Source: Nitrospirota bacterium
GTDB taxonomy: Bacteria > Nitrospirota > Thermodesulfovibrionia > Thermodesulfovibrionales > UBA6898
DNA length: 57,026 nt
Assembly (NCBI GenBank): GCA_024275975.1
Contig: JAJRYC010000063.1
Coordinates: 1 to 57,026 of the forward strand
Direction: 5' to 3'
In this document: in pieces, positions 27,221-35,870 of the stretch
Position numbering within the stretch: position 1 is the stretch's first letter
How the letters are laid out: each line of letters opens with the position of its first letter
Translations under genes and position numbers: made by a program
Notes under the pieces: generated by a model
Database searches by the model: none
Told to the model about the DNA's origin: nothing
What the model saw: the letters and a program-made list of their open reading frames with translations, nothing else

Positions 27221-29140
27221 CTATGCTTCCCCCTTTTTTGTGCTGCTTTCAGCACCAGCCGGTTCAGCCAATTCCGAAAGGTCGCCCTCATATCCCGCGG
27301 GCATGATCTTTATAGACCGGAATTTACATGCCTCATAGCAGCTTCTGCAATGGACACAGAGTTCCTGGATAATCTTGTGCGGTTGTTTCTTTTCACCGAC
27401 TATCGCTTTTGACGGGCATCCCCTTAAACAGGCGCCGCATCCGGTACAGAGTTTTTCATCTATCCGGAAGGAACAGAGGTCCCGGCAGACGCCTGCCTTG
27501 CACCAGCCGTGTTTTATATGTGATTCATATTCATCCCTGAAGTACTTGATTGTTGTGAGCACCGGATTCGGCGCAGTCTGTCCGAGTCCGCAGAGCGATG
27601 TTGCAATGATGTCCCTGGAGAGGTCTTCCAGTGTCACGACATCCTCTTCCTTGCCCCTGCCCTCCGCAATATCGGTCAGAATATCAAGTAATATCCTTGT
27701 CCCGACCCTGCATGGAGGACATTTACCACAGGATTCGTCCGCCGTGAATTCCAGGAAGAATTTCGCCATGCCTACCATGCATGTGTTGTCATCCATCACA
27801 ACCATTCCCCCTGAACCGACAATCGCCCCGGTTGCGACTATATCCTCATATGTTACAGGTGTATCAAGGAGGTGTTCCGGCACACAGCCGCCCGAGGGGC
27901 CGCCAAGCTGGACCGCCTTGAATTTCCCCCTTTTTTTTATTCCCCCGCCGACGTCGTGTATAATCGTCCGGAGAGGGATTCCCATCGGGACTTCGACCAG
28001 TCCGACGTTTTTTATGGTCCCGGTAAGCGCAAACACCTTGGTGCCGGAGCTCTTTTCGGTCCCCAGACTCCTGTACCAGTCAGCCCCTTTAAGGATTACA
28101 GGAGATATCTGCGCCAGGGTCTCGACATTGTTCAGCACCGAAGGTTTGTCCCATAATCCCTTATGTGCCGGAAACGGAGGACGAGGACGAGGCATTCCCC
28201 GTTTGCCCTCTATGGAACGCATCAGCGCGGTCTCTTCGCCGCATACGAAAGCGCCGGCGCCCAGGTAGATTTCGAGACCGAAATCAAATCCCGTGCCGAG
28301 AATATTCTCTCCCAGAAGCCCGGCCTCAACCGCCTTGTCTATCGCCATTTGAAGACGTTTAACAGCCAGTGGATATTCGGCCCTGACGTATATATAACCA
28401 TTGTGGGAGCCGATGGCTTTGGCACCTATAATCATTCCTTCGATAACTGAATGCGGGTCCGCCTCCATCACTGACCTGTCCATAAACGCCCCGGGGTCTC
28501 CTTCATCTCCGTTGCAGAGCATAAACTTGACGTCCGACTGAACTTTCGAGGCGAATTCCCATTTCAAACCGGTAGGAAATCCAGCGCCTCCTCTCCCCCT
28601 CAATCCCGAACTTTTCACAACGTTTATTATCTCTTCGGGGGTCATATGTATCAGGGCTTTTGCGGCGGCCTGGTAACCGTCTCTTGCTATATATTCCTCG
28701 ATATTCTCGGGATCCATAAGTCCTATGTTTCGCAGCACCCTCAGCTCCTGGAGATTGAAAAACGGCATGTCGGACCAGGGGGGAAGGGCGTAGTCCAGCA
28801 GGGGCTTTCCTTCAATGAAATGTTCCGTCACGATCTTCCGCATCTTTTCAGCATTAAGGTCACAGTATTTGATCGTTTCGCCGCCTGTTTCTTCGACCGT
28901 GGCAATCGGCTCCCTGCCGCAGAGTCCGGCGCAGCCGGAAGAAGCGACAAGTATATTTTGGATACTGTTTTTTGCGATCTCATCCATCAGCGCATCCATA
29001 ACTTCCCTTGCCCCTGCCGCAATCCCGCAGGTCCCCATATGCACAGTCACCTTTGTCCTGTATCCGCCTTCACGCAAGGTGAATTCCTCTTTATACTTCT
29101 GTTTGATCTTCAGTAGATCATCGGTCGTCAGCCTTGACAT
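27221..29140 (-). CDS. NuoF/HydB-like NADH-oxidising flavoprotein with thioredoxin-like and ferredoxin domains
   Basis: The protein has about 639 residues from ATG 29140, preceded by GGAGGG. The longer frame would run back into the receiver-NuoE gene. Domains in order: an N-terminal [2Fe-2S] thioredoxin-like fold (HMGTCGIAAGA, SSGCAGLCG); the NuoF FMN/NADH core (LRGRGGAGFPTGLKWEFA, CNGDEGDPGAF, GAFVCGEETALMRSIEGKRG); an SLBB region; the N3-type cluster site ESCGKCPPCRVGTR; and two C-terminal [4Fe-4S] motifs (CTGCGACLRGCPSKAI, CVHCRSCYEACKF). This layout matches beta subunits of NAD-linked [FeFe] hydrogenases and formate dehydrogenases (HydB/HndC type), not the shorter complex I NuoF at 36341. 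No hydrogenase catalytic subunit is nearby. It probably oxidises NADH or reduces NAD+ with ferredoxin-type partners. Confidence 0.92.
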   Translation of the reverse strand: MSRLTTDDLLKIKQKYKEEFTLREGGYRTKVTVHMGTCGIAAGAREVMDALMDEIAKNSIQNILVASSGCAGLCGREPIATVEETGGETIKYCDLNAEKMRKIVTEHFIEGKPLLDYALPPWSDMPFFNLQELRVLRNIGLMDPENIEEYIARDGYQAAAKALIHMTPEEIINVVKSSGLRGRGGAGFPTGLKWEFASKVQSDVKFMLCNGDEGDPGAFMDRSVMEADPHSVIEGMIIGAKAIGSHNGYIYVRAEYPLAVKRLQMAIDKAVEAGLLGENILGTGFDFGLEIYLGAGAFVCGEETALMRSIEGKRGMPRPRPPFPAHKGLWDKPSVLNNVETLAQISPVILKGADWYRSLGTEKSSGTKVFALTGTIKNVGLVEVPMGIPLRTIIHDVGGGIKKRGKFKAVQLGGPSGGCVPEHLLDTPVTYEDIVATGAIVGSGGMVVMDDNTCMVGMAKFFLEFTADESCGKCPPCRVGTRILLDILTDIAEGRGKEEDVVTLEDLSRDIIATSLCGLGQTAPNPVLTTIKYFRDEYESHIKHGWCKAGVCRDLCSFRIDEKLCTGCGACLRGCPSKAIVGEKKQPHKIIQELCVHCRSCYEACKFRSIKIMPAGYEGDLSELAEPAGAESSTKKGEA

Positions 29141-29141
29141 C

Positions 29142-30071
29142 TCAGCCCTCCTTTTCCACTGTCTCTTCAATCTCTTCCGGAGGTCCTGGCTCTACAAATG
29201 CCGGGGCGTATCGCCCAAGAATTTTCAGCGCCTTTTTCGGAGTCATTGATCCGAATGTCTCCTGGTCAACAACCATCACGGGCGCCAGGCCGCAGGCCCC
29301 CAGGCACCGCACGCCTTCGAGGGAGAATTTTTTGTCTCCGGTGGTATCACCTATATCTATATGTAACGCGTCTTTTATCTTCCCCAGCACTCCTTCAATA
29401 CCTCTTACGTAACACGCCGTACCGAGACATACCCTGATATTATGGTCACCCCTCGGCTTCATTGTAAAAAATGAATAAAAAGATACAACACTGTGCACTT
29501 CCGCGGGGGGTATATTCAGGCCCCGGCCGATCCTCTTCTGTACAGCAGGCGGGAGAAACCCCACAATTTCCTGGGCACGCTGAAGAACGGGTATCAGCGC
29601 CCCGGGTTTGTCTCTATATTCATGGACTGCCCTGTCAAGTTCAGCCGCCATTGCAGGCGGGAACTCTTCATCGACCTTCGCTTCTTCGGATTTTTCGCCC
29701 TCTAGCCATTGAACGGCCCTCCGGGTAACATCCAGCAGCACGGCAGGGGTAAAAGGCTTGGGAACATAGTCGATGATCCCGAGTCCAAGCGCCTCTTTTA
29801 TAGTGTCCTGGGACGGGTAACCGGTAATGATCACGATCCCGGTCGAAGGCCTGTTTTTTCTGATCCACCTGATGAGGGTTATACCGTCGACCTCCGGCAT
29901 CTTAAGGTCTGTAAAGACAAGGTTGTAGCCGTTCTGCTCGATTTTAAGAAGGGCTTCCCTGCCACCAAGCGCTCCCTCAACATTATATCCTTCGCCCTCC
30001 AGCACCCTCCTGGCGCTCTTTATAACGACGATCTCGTCGTCAACAATTAAGATCTTCGGCCCTGCTGCCAT
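29142..30071 (-). CDS. Response-regulator receiver fused to NuoE-like [2Fe-2S] subunit
   Basis: The protein has 309 residues. Residues 1-125 form a CheY-like receiver: KILIVDDEIVVIKSA (acidic pocket), NLVFTDLKMPEVDG (phosphoacceptor Asp), GIVIITGYPSQ (Thr switch) and YVPKPFTPA (conserved Lys). A short linker (LEGEKSEEAKVDEEF) leads to residues 145-295, a complete NuoE/24-kDa thioredoxin-like [2Fe-2S] domain with VCLGTACYVRG and VRCLGACGLAPVMVV (C-x4-C and C-x3-C). AGGAGG precedes the ATG. The stop lies two bases before the NuoF-like start. The fusion puts a phosphorylation switch directly on an electron-transfer subunit. I infer that phosphorylation changes assembly or activity of the NuoEFG-like enzyme. 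No DNA-binding domain is present. Confidence 0.92.
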   Translation of the reverse strand: MAAGPKILIVDDEIVVIKSARRVLEGEGYNVEGALGGREALLKIEQNGYNLVFTDLKMPEVDGITLIRWIRKNRPSTGIVIITGYPSQDTIKEALGLGIIDYVPKPFTPAVLLDVTRRAVQWLEGEKSEEAKVDEEFPPAMAAELDRAVHEYRDKPGALIPVLQRAQEIVGFLPPAVQKRIGRGLNIPPAEVHSVVSFYSFFTMKPRGDHNIRVCLGTACYVRGIEGVLGKIKDALHIDIGDTTGDKKFSLEGVRCLGACGLAPVMVVDQETFGSMTPKKALKILGRYAPAFVEPGPPEEIEETVEKEG

Positions 30072-30091
30072 AAAATCCTCCTGTATGATCT

Positions 30092-30859
30092 CTAAATTTT
30101 TAACGGTTCGATGCGTGCCAGCCAGAGAAGCCAGCCCTCGCTCAGGTTGTCACGGATAAGAGCGCTCATTGCCGTATTTGCCTCATGGTTGAGTTTCACG
30201 ACCCTGCCCGTCATCGGAGAAACGAGTTCTTCGGTCTGCCCGCCGCCCGAGATTATCTTTGCAAACGGTTCACCCGCCGTAATTACTTTGATGTCCGGCA
30301 GGAGATCGATATACATCAGCTGGCCAGCCAGCAGCCAGTATCTTACATCGCAGCCTATTTCCCACATCCCGCCTTCTACCGGCCTGGCCCATGTCCCCTC
30401 CTTGTAGTATATGACGGCGTTTTCCGTCCCCCTGAGCGGTACGATCTCATTCCTGAACTCATCAATAAACGCCTGCCGCAGAATCCAGCCCCTGTTGTCG
30501 AAGACCTTTTTCGCGACGTTCATCATAAACTCCGGGGTAAAAGGTTTTTCGATGAACTCGAATGCGCCGAGCCTTACGGATTCTTTTGCGTCCTCTACAG
30601 TGGGATAGCCCGTTATAATTACAACATCCAGTTCGGGCTGGACTTTTTTTGTCTCTTTCAGGACAGTGATTCCGTTTACATCAGGCAGTCTTATGTCTGA
30701 GATCAGCAGATCGAATTCTTCCTCGGAGACTTTTTTTATCGCATCTTCACCCTTATCGGTAGTTATAATATTAAAGCCTTCGGCGCCGAGGATTCTTTTG
30801 CAACTCAAAGTTACAACAGGGTCGTCGTCAAGTACTAATATCTTCCCTTTTTTTTCCAT
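30092..30859 (-). CDS. Response-regulator receiver fused to a GcvH-like (lipoyl-fold) domain lacking the lipoyl lysine
   Basis: The protein has 255 residues. Residues 1-122 are a receiver (KILVLDDDPVVTLSCKRI, DLLISDIRLPDVNG, VVIITGYPTV, EFIEKPFTPE). Residues 150-250 resemble the glycine-cleavage H protein: MWEIGCDVRYWLLAGQLMY, DLLPDIKVITAGEPFAKI, then VSPMTGRVVKLNHEA and EGWLLWLARIEPLKI. In GcvH the hairpin before SP carries ESxKA with the lipoylated Lys. Here that loop reads SGGGQTEELVSP, with Gly at the Lys position, so it cannot be lipoylated in the normal way. It is probably a protein-interaction module. GGAGG precedes the ATG and the gene ends with TAG. The receiver-NuoE gene follows after 20 bases. 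Confidence 0.85.
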   Translation of the reverse strand: MEKKGKILVLDDDPVVTLSCKRILGAEGFNIITTDKGEDAIKKVSEEEFDLLISDIRLPDVNGITVLKETKKVQPELDVVIITGYPTVEDAKESVRLGAFEFIEKPFTPEFMMNVAKKVFDNRGWILRQAFIDEFRNEIVPLRGTENAVIYYKEGTWARPVEGGMWEIGCDVRYWLLAGQLMYIDLLPDIKVITAGEPFAKIISGGGQTEELVSPMTGRVVKLNHEANTAMSALIRDNLSEGWLLWLARIEPLKI

Positions 30860-31022
30860 GATGGCCTCCAGTATTTTTAATTAAAACCCTGCATGGCAAT
30901 AGCCCGAAAATGCCCTGCTAAAATCTTCCAAAATAAGACGATAAATATCACTATTTTTATACATGGGTTCCTTCCACAACAGCAAAGACATCCAGCATGT
31001 AATCAAAGGACTTTACCGGGGA

Positions 31023-31397
31023 TTACCGCTTCTTCTGCTCAAATGCGTTGCGAACAGCCGAAACAAGCGCGTCCGGGGTAAAAGGCTTTTCGATATAATC
31101 GAAAGCCCCGAGCTTGATCGCTTTCACGGCAGTGTCGACTGTCTGATATCCCGTTATAATGATAACCTCGATCCCGGGCCATTCTTCCTTGATCTTTCCG
31201 AGCACCTCTATGCCGTCCATATCCGGCATCTTCAGGTCGGTAAGAACAAGATCAAACTCCTCTTCTTCGATCATCCTTAAGCCGTCAAACCCATTCCGGG
31301 CCATCTTCACTTCATAGCCTTCGGGTGTGAGCGCCCGGCTGCAGCTTGTCCTTACGATGTCTTCATCGTCGATTACCAGGACTTTACCTTTAGTCAT
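31023..31397 (-). CDS. Single-domain response regulator (CheY-like receiver)
   Basis: The protein has 124 residues and is a receiver with nothing after it: KVLVIDDEDIVRTSCSRAL (acidic pair), DLVLTDLKMPDMDG (phosphoacceptor), EVIIITGYQTVDTAVKAI (Thr) and YIEKPFTPDALVSAVR (Lys). Its ATG overlaps the kinase stop as ATGA, so it is translationally coupled to the histidine kinase and is its likely first phosphate acceptor. With no output domain it probably works by protein contact or as a phosphate shuttle to the two fused regulators downstream, which share closely similar receiver sequences. A 163-base gap separates it from the next gene. Confidence 0.94.
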   Translation of the reverse strand: MTKGKVLVIDDEDIVRTSCSRALTPEGYEVKMARNGFDGLRMIEEEEFDLVLTDLKMPDMDGIEVLGKIKEEWPGIEVIIITGYQTVDTAVKAIKLGAFDYIEKPFTPDALVSAVRNAFEQKKR

Positions 31398-32974
31398 GAC
31401 TTATATTCCCTGTATACGGGCAACCGGATAAAAAAACTGCTCCCTTCACCAAGTTTGCTTTTAACAAAAATACTCCCTCCATGTTCCTTGATAATGCCGT
31501 GGCTGACAGCAAGACCCAGCCCCGTGCCTTTACCAACAGGTTTTGTAGTAAAAAACGGCTCGAACAACTTCTCGATATCTTCTTCTCTTATGCCAGAGCC
31601 TGTATCACTGAATTCGATTTCTACAAATTCCTTGCCCTCATCCTCTATGGTCCTGCTGGTGATTGTTATCGTCCCCTTTCCATCGAATGCATCGGCGGCG
31701 TTCATAATCATGTTAAGAAAGACCTGCTGAAGCTGAGAAGGGTCCGCCTTTACCGGCGGGAGAGATTCGTCAAAGTTTATGATCAGCTTGATATTGAAGA
31801 AATCCGCCTTGTTACGCACTATATTCAGCGAGCTGCTTAATGCGTCGTTGACGTTGATCAGGGTTTTTTCGGCCGCCGACGCCCTGGCAAAGCCGAGGAG
31901 ACCTTTTATGATATTCGAGCACCGGTTTGCCTGGTCTATTATTACGTCTATATCCTCCCTGTCCTCAGAACCTTCAGGGAATTTTTTCCGCAGGAGATGG
32001 CCGAAGGTCACAATGCCTGTCAGCGGGCTGTTTATCTCATGCGCCACTCCGGCAGCCATTCTTCCAAGAGAGGCCAGCTTTTCTGAATGTATGAGCTGCG
32101 CCTGCGCTTTCTGCATGGCTTCGGTCTTTTCCATCACCTTTTTCTCAAGTGTATGTCCCCACTCGACAAGCTCATCCTTGGCCTTCTTCAGGTCGAGGGT
32201 CATGGCATTAAACGCCTTCGCCAGATCACCCATTTCGTCCCTGGTATTTATAGTCACCTGATAATCGAGGTCGCCGGCGGCTACTCTCTCCATCCCCTGG
32301 GCAAGAAGGCTTACGGGGGTTGAGACGAACTTCCAGAGAATTGTACACAGCACAACGGAGATAACAAACAGGAAGACAAGCACATATATGATCATAGCTA
32401 TGCCCTGCTGTTTAATGCTCTTGTCAAGAAGCGCCAGTGAAAGGTTTGCCTCAACAAGGCCGAGGACTTTCTGGTCCTTTGGATGAAAATGGCAGGTCGA
32501 GGTATAGCAGGCCGGTTCATTGTAAATAGGCTGTACGATATTCAGCACCCTATAATCTTTTTCCTTTTTTATGGACCAGGTTTTGGTATCTTTCGGATGT
32601 TCATCCTCTGTATGACAGCCGGTACATACAGGAGAGGTCTTATCCAGTATAGTCCCTATGTCTTTTTTGTTCGATGAATAAGTGATCCTTCCCTGCCTGT
32701 TGAATATCCTTATATTTAACACGCCCTCTTCCGAGCCGATCGCTTCAATCGTCTGTTGTATTATAAGTTTCTGATAGGCAAGCATGCCGTAACGTGTGCT
32801 TTTCCTTACATACTCCACAAAAGAATAGCCATATTTCACCGAGCCTTCGATGAGCGCATTCTCCTGGTATCTGAAGAGAAAATACCAGAATATAAGGCTG
32901 CCTGCAATCATCAATGTCCCGATTGTAATAATCAGTTTTCCCGTTAATGAATGTAAAGATTTCTTGACAAGCAT
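31394..32974 (-). CDS. Membrane sensor histidine kinase with periplasmic c-type heme motifs
   Basis: The protein has 526 residues. TM1 is at about 12-34 and TM2 at about 188-212, enclosing a periplasmic sensor of about 150 residues. That sensor contains a CTGCH heme-attachment motif near residue 117 and a second cysteine pair plus His, CYTSTCH, near 156 (C-x4-CH, atypical spacing). A HAMP linker (VAAGDLDYQVTINTRDEMGDL), coiled coil, HisKA with AAGVAHEINSPL (phospho-His near 311) and HATPase (FLNMIMNAADA, FSDTGSGI, GKGTGLGLAVSHGI) follow. The sensor probably reads periplasmic redox state or a gas through heme (inference). It is the first gene of a minus-strand set of regulators and a NuoEFG-like enzyme, and is transcribed divergently from nuoA. 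Confidence 0.92.
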   Translation of the reverse strand: MLVKKSLHSLTGKLIITIGTLMIAGSLIFWYFLFRYQENALIEGSVKYGYSFVEYVRKSTRYGMLAYQKLIIQQTIEAIGSEEGVLNIRIFNRQGRITYSSNKKDIGTILDKTSPVCTGCHTEDEHPKDTKTWSIKKEKDYRVLNIVQPIYNEPACYTSTCHFHPKDQKVLGLVEANLSLALLDKSIKQQGIAMIIYVLVFLFVISVVLCTILWKFVSTPVSLLAQGMERVAAGDLDYQVTINTRDEMGDLAKAFNAMTLDLKKAKDELVEWGHTLEKKVMEKTEAMQKAQAQLIHSEKLASLGRMAAGVAHEINSPLTGIVTFGHLLRKKFPEGSEDREDIDVIIDQANRCSNIIKGLLGFARASAAEKTLINVNDALSSSLNIVRNKADFFNIKLIINFDESLPPVKADPSQLQQVFLNMIMNAADAFDGKGTITITSRTIEDEGKEFVEIEFSDTGSGIREEDIEKLFEPFFTTKPVGKGTGLGLAVSHGIIKEHGGSIFVKSKLGEGSSFFIRLPVYREYKS

Positions 32975-32985
32975 TACTAAAGAAA

Positions 32986-33014
32986 TTTATAACATTATCG
33001 GATAATTAATGCAA
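32986..33014 (-). promoter_or_regulatory. Likely promoter of the heme-kinase/NuoEFG-like operon
   Basis: On the minus strand, TTGCAT (33014-33009) and TATAAA (32991-32986) are separated by 17 bases. The -10 box is strong and the -35 moderate. The kinase ATG at 32974 lies only 11 bases beyond the -10 box, so the transcript would begin very close to the start codon, giving a leaderless or nearly leaderless message. Confidence 0.5.
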
Positions 33015-33049
33015 GATAAAAACCTAAATCTACAACTTTAATTTTTTTC

Positions 33050-33078
33050 TTGACTTCTTTGCGCTATTTAGCTATAAA
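33050..33078 (+). promoter_or_regulatory. Likely promoter of the nuoA-N operon
   Basis: TTGACT (33050-33055) and TATAAA (33073-33078) are separated by exactly 17 bases, a near-consensus sigma-70 type promoter. The nuoA ATG begins at 33089, ten bases after the -10 box, with no Shine-Dalgarno sequence. The predicted transcript is therefore leaderless or carries only a few bases. It is back to back with the kinase-operon promoter, leaving about 35 bases between the two -35 boxes for shared control. Confidence 0.6.
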
Positions 33079-33088
33079 TTAAAGCGTA

Positions 33089-33460
33089 ATGACTGGATCA
33101 TATTTGCCTACGGAATATTTGCCGATATTGATTTTTCTTATGATTGCCTTAGCTTTTGGGCTTGGCGCCCTGTTACTGGGCGAGGCTTTCAGAATGAAAA
33201 GGCCTTATGCCGAGAAGCTGATGCCATATGAGTCCGGCAATCTCCCCGTGGGCGAACCGCGCCAGAGGTTTTCGATCCGGTTTTATATTATCGCCATGCT
33301 TTTTGTTGTATTTGATGTAGAGGCTGTTTTCCTGTATCCCTGGGCCGTAGTCTTTGATGAAATAGGGTTATTTGCTTTCATCGAAATGGTTATTTTTATA
33401 ATAATATTGCTTGTCGGATATATATACGCATGGAAAAAGGAGGCGTTTGTTTGGGACTAA
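33089..33460 (+). CDS. nuoA: NADH-quinone oxidoreductase subunit A
   Basis: The protein has 123 residues with three membrane helices. The conserved loop [20 protein letters not shown] and [20 protein letters not shown] are hallmarks of NuoA/ND3, whose loop lies at the quinone-site junction of complex I. It is the first gene of a complete nuoA-N set. The start has no ribosome binding site and sits ten bases after a -10 box. The next gene overlaps its end. Confidence 0.96.
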   Translation: MTGSYLPTEYLPILIFLMIALAFGLGALLLGEAFRMKRPYAEKLMPYESGNLPVGEPRQRFSIRFYIIAMLFVVFDVEAVFLYPWAVVFDEIGLFAFIEMVIFIIILLVGYIYAWKKEAFVWD

Positions 33461-33981
33461 TTACGACGGATACCACTGGCAATCAGCTTGTTGAGGTTGA
33501 AGAGGGTACGGTGATCATGGCTCCGAACATCATCATAACCTCCATGGACAAACTGATCAACTGGAGCAGACGTTCATCCCTGTGGCCCATGACATTCGGC
33601 CTTGCCTGCTGCGCGATAGAGATGATGGCGACTTACGCAAGCCACAATGACCTGGACAGGATGGGAATTATCCCCAGGGGCTCCCCAAGGCAGTCCGATT
33701 TCATGTTTGTCGCCGGCACTGTCACAAAAAAAATGGCGCAGATAGTCAGAAGAGTTTATGACCAGATGCCCGAACCACGATATGTTATCTCCGTCGGCAG
33801 CTGCGCCAGCAGCGGCGGTATATTTAATACATACAGCACGGTACAGGGTTGTGACAGCATTCTTCCCGTTGATGTATATATCCCCGGCTGTCCTCCAAGG
33901 CCCGAGGCATTTATTGACGGGATAATAAAACTTCAGGAAAAGATAAAGCACGAGCATTTCAGGTGGAGCAGGTGGAGATGA
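33451..33981 (+). CDS. nuoB: NADH-quinone oxidoreductase subunit B (N2 cluster)
   Basis: The protein has about 176 residues. [20 protein letters not shown] supplies the tandem Cys pair, with [12 protein letters not shown] and [11 protein letters not shown] giving the other two ligands of cluster N2, the last cluster before quinone. I prefer the TTG at 33451 (MGLITTD) because AAGGAGG lies about nine bases before it. An upstream in-frame ATG at 33430 would place that ribosome site inside the coding sequence. It overlaps the end of nuoA by ten bases. Confidence 0.95.
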   Translation: MGLITTDTTGNQLVEVEEGTVIMAPNIIITSMDKLINWSRRSSLWPMTFGLACCAIEMMATYASHNDLDRMGIIPRGSPRQSDFMFVAGTVTKKMAQIVRRVYDQMPEPRYVISVGSCASSGGIFNTYSTVQGCDSILPVDVYIPGCPPRPEAFIDGIIKLQEKIKHEHFRWSRWR

Positions 33982-34065
33982 ACTCCAGGCTGGCGGCCCC
34001 CGGTTCTCTTTGAGACAGGCTGCAATTACAAACTATTAACTGCTTGAATTTAGTTAGCTGCATAC

Positions 34066-34599
34066 ATGGAACCTTTAGAGATAGTAGAAAAGATAAAAGA
34101 GATATTTCCTGCTGAACTCCTTGATACCAAGGAATTCAGGGGACAGGTGTCGATCACCCTCGGCAAATCCCGAATTCTCGAAATCTGTGGATATCTGCGT
34201 GATAAACCCGATCTGCATTTCGATTACCTTGTTGATCTATGCGGAATGGATTATCTCGGCAAAAAAGAGGTGAGGTTCGAAGTCGTCTATAATCTCTATT
34301 CAATGAAACACCGCCACCGCATACGGCTGAAAGCCGAAGTATCCGGGGATGGTCCGGCCATAGATTCCGTTACACCCGTCTGGAGGGGCGCGGACTGGCA
34401 TGAAAGAGAGGTCTATGACATGTTCGGGATCGTATTTAACGGACATCCCGACCTCCGCAGGGTGCTGATGCCGGAAAACTGGGAAGGACATCCATTAAGA
34501 AAGGACTATCCTCTCAAGGGGCCTGAAAAAGAATGGCAGGGATTCATCGAAGTCCTTGACAAGGCGGAGAGGTTCAGGGAGTTTGAATGGCATGATTAA
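34066..34599 (+). CDS. nuoC: NADH-quinone oxidoreductase subunit C
   Basis: A 177-residue peripheral-arm subunit of the 30-kDa family. The diagnostic motif is [19 protein letters not shown] followed by [25 protein letters not shown]. It is separate from NuoD rather than fused, as in most non-enterobacterial complexes. It starts 85 bases after nuoB, the widest gap in the first part of the operon, with no clear ribosome binding site before the ATG. Confidence 0.95.
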   Translation: MEPLEIVEKIKEIFPAELLDTKEFRGQVSITLGKSRILEICGYLRDKPDLHFDYLVDLCGMDYLGKKEVRFEVVYNLYSMKHRHRIRLKAEVSGDGPAIDSVTPVWRGADWHEREVYDMFGIVFNGHPDLRRVLMPENWEGHPLRKDYPLKGPEKEWQGFIEVLDKAERFREFEWHD

Positions 34600-34638
34600 C
34601 AGAAGCAACCCGGAAGAAGAGATAAAAAACAATTAACC

Positions 34639-35838
34639 ATGGAACATATCGAAGACATAGAAAAGCCGTTCAGGACTCAGGAATTGACTATCAGCATGGG
34701 GCCGCAGCATCCGGCCACGCACGGAGTGCTCAGGCTTGTGCTTAACCTCTCAGGAGAGAATGTCGTAAAATGCACACCATATGTCGGGTACCTCCACAGG
34801 GGGATTGAGAAGCTCGGCGAAAACAGGACGTATTTTTCCGCGCTCCCGCTGAGCGACCGGCTTGATTATATAGCCTCGATGAACAATAATGTCGGATACG
34901 TAAACGCGGTAGAAAAACTCTTCGGCATCGAAGTTCCCGAAAGGGCCAAATTCATAAGGACCATGGTGGCGGAGATGGGAAGAATTTCGAGTCATATCGT
35001 ATGGCTCGGCACACATATCCTGGACATCGGAGCCACAACACCGTTCCTGCATTCCATGGCGCAGAGGGAACGGTTGCTGGATCTTTTCGAAATTTTATGC
35101 GGGGCGAGGCTTACAGTGAGCTATCCGAGAATAGGCGGCGTCCGCAATGACGTTTCACAGGAGTTCCTCGACAAGCTTTATGAGTTCGTCCTGGAGTTCC
35201 CTTCAAATATGGATAACTATGAAACCCTTGTTACAGAAAACAGGATATGGAAGCACCGGACTGTCGGCATAGGCGTTATATCCGCTGAAGAAGCGATCAA
35301 CTGGGGACTGACAGGCGGCACGCTCAGGGGTTCGGGTGTCGATTACGACGTAAGGAAGTACGCGCCGTATGACGCCTATGACAAGGTTGAATTCGACATC
35401 CCTGTCGGCAAAAACGGCGACTGTTACGACAGGTATCTCGTCAGGGTCGGCGAGCTGAGACAGGCAAACCGGATAATTAAACAGTGCATAGAAAACCTCC
35501 CCGCCGGGCCTATAATGTCGGATGTCCCGAAATTGACCCTTCCCCCGAAGGATATGGTTATGAAGGACATGGAACACCTCATACACCAGTTCATATTGAT
35601 AACAAAAGGCCCCTCCGTACCAGAGGGCGAGGTATATATGGGAACGGAAGCTCCGAAAGGTGAACTTGGGTTTTATTTTGTCAGTGACGGCACAGGCAAA
35701 CCCTACAGGATGAGGGTAAGGGCGCCCTCTTTTGTTCACGCATCCGTACTGCCGAGATTATGCGAGGGCGGCCTCGTTGCCGATGTAATCGCAAACATCG
35801 GAACAATAGACATTGTCCTGGGTGAATGTGACAGATAA
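34639..35838 (+). CDS. nuoD: NADH-quinone oxidoreductase subunit D
   Basis: The 49-kDa subunit with 399 residues, related to the large subunit of [NiFe] hydrogenases and lining the quinone cavity. Markers are [16 protein letters not shown] (quinone-site His), [37 protein letters not shown] and the C-terminal [12 protein letters not shown]. The hydrogenase Ni-ligand cysteines are absent, as expected for true NuoD. It sits directly between nuoC and nuoE. Confidence 0.97.
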   Translation: MEHIEDIEKPFRTQELTISMGPQHPATHGVLRLVLNLSGENVVKCTPYVGYLHRGIEKLGENRTYFSALPLSDRLDYIASMNNNVGYVNAVEKLFGIEVPERAKFIRTMVAEMGRISSHIVWLGTHILDIGATTPFLHSMAQRERLLDLFEILCGARLTVSYPRIGGVRNDVSQEFLDKLYEFVLEFPSNMDNYETLVTENRIWKHRTVGIGVISAEEAINWGLTGGTLRGSGVDYDVRKYAPYDAYDKVEFDIPVGKNGDCYDRYLVRVGELRQANRIIKQCIENLPAGPIMSDVPKLTLPPKDMVMKDMEHLIHQFILITKGPSVPEGEVYMGTEAPKGELGFYFVSDGTGKPYRMRVRAPSFVHASVLPRLCEGGLVADVIANIGTIDIVLGECDR

Positions 35839-35870
35839 ATGGATAACGAGGCGGAAAAAGAAGTGAATTT

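Noticed and set aside
24739-27291. NuoG-like protein read as a formate dehydrogenase catalytic subunit
   Set aside because: The Sec/Cys position reads SSASFGYAK with no metal ligand, and the partner order is that of NuoEFG.
27375-28268. Long plus-strand open frame opposite the NuoF-like gene
   Set aside because: It is a shadow of the minus-strand gene, which has conserved domains throughout.
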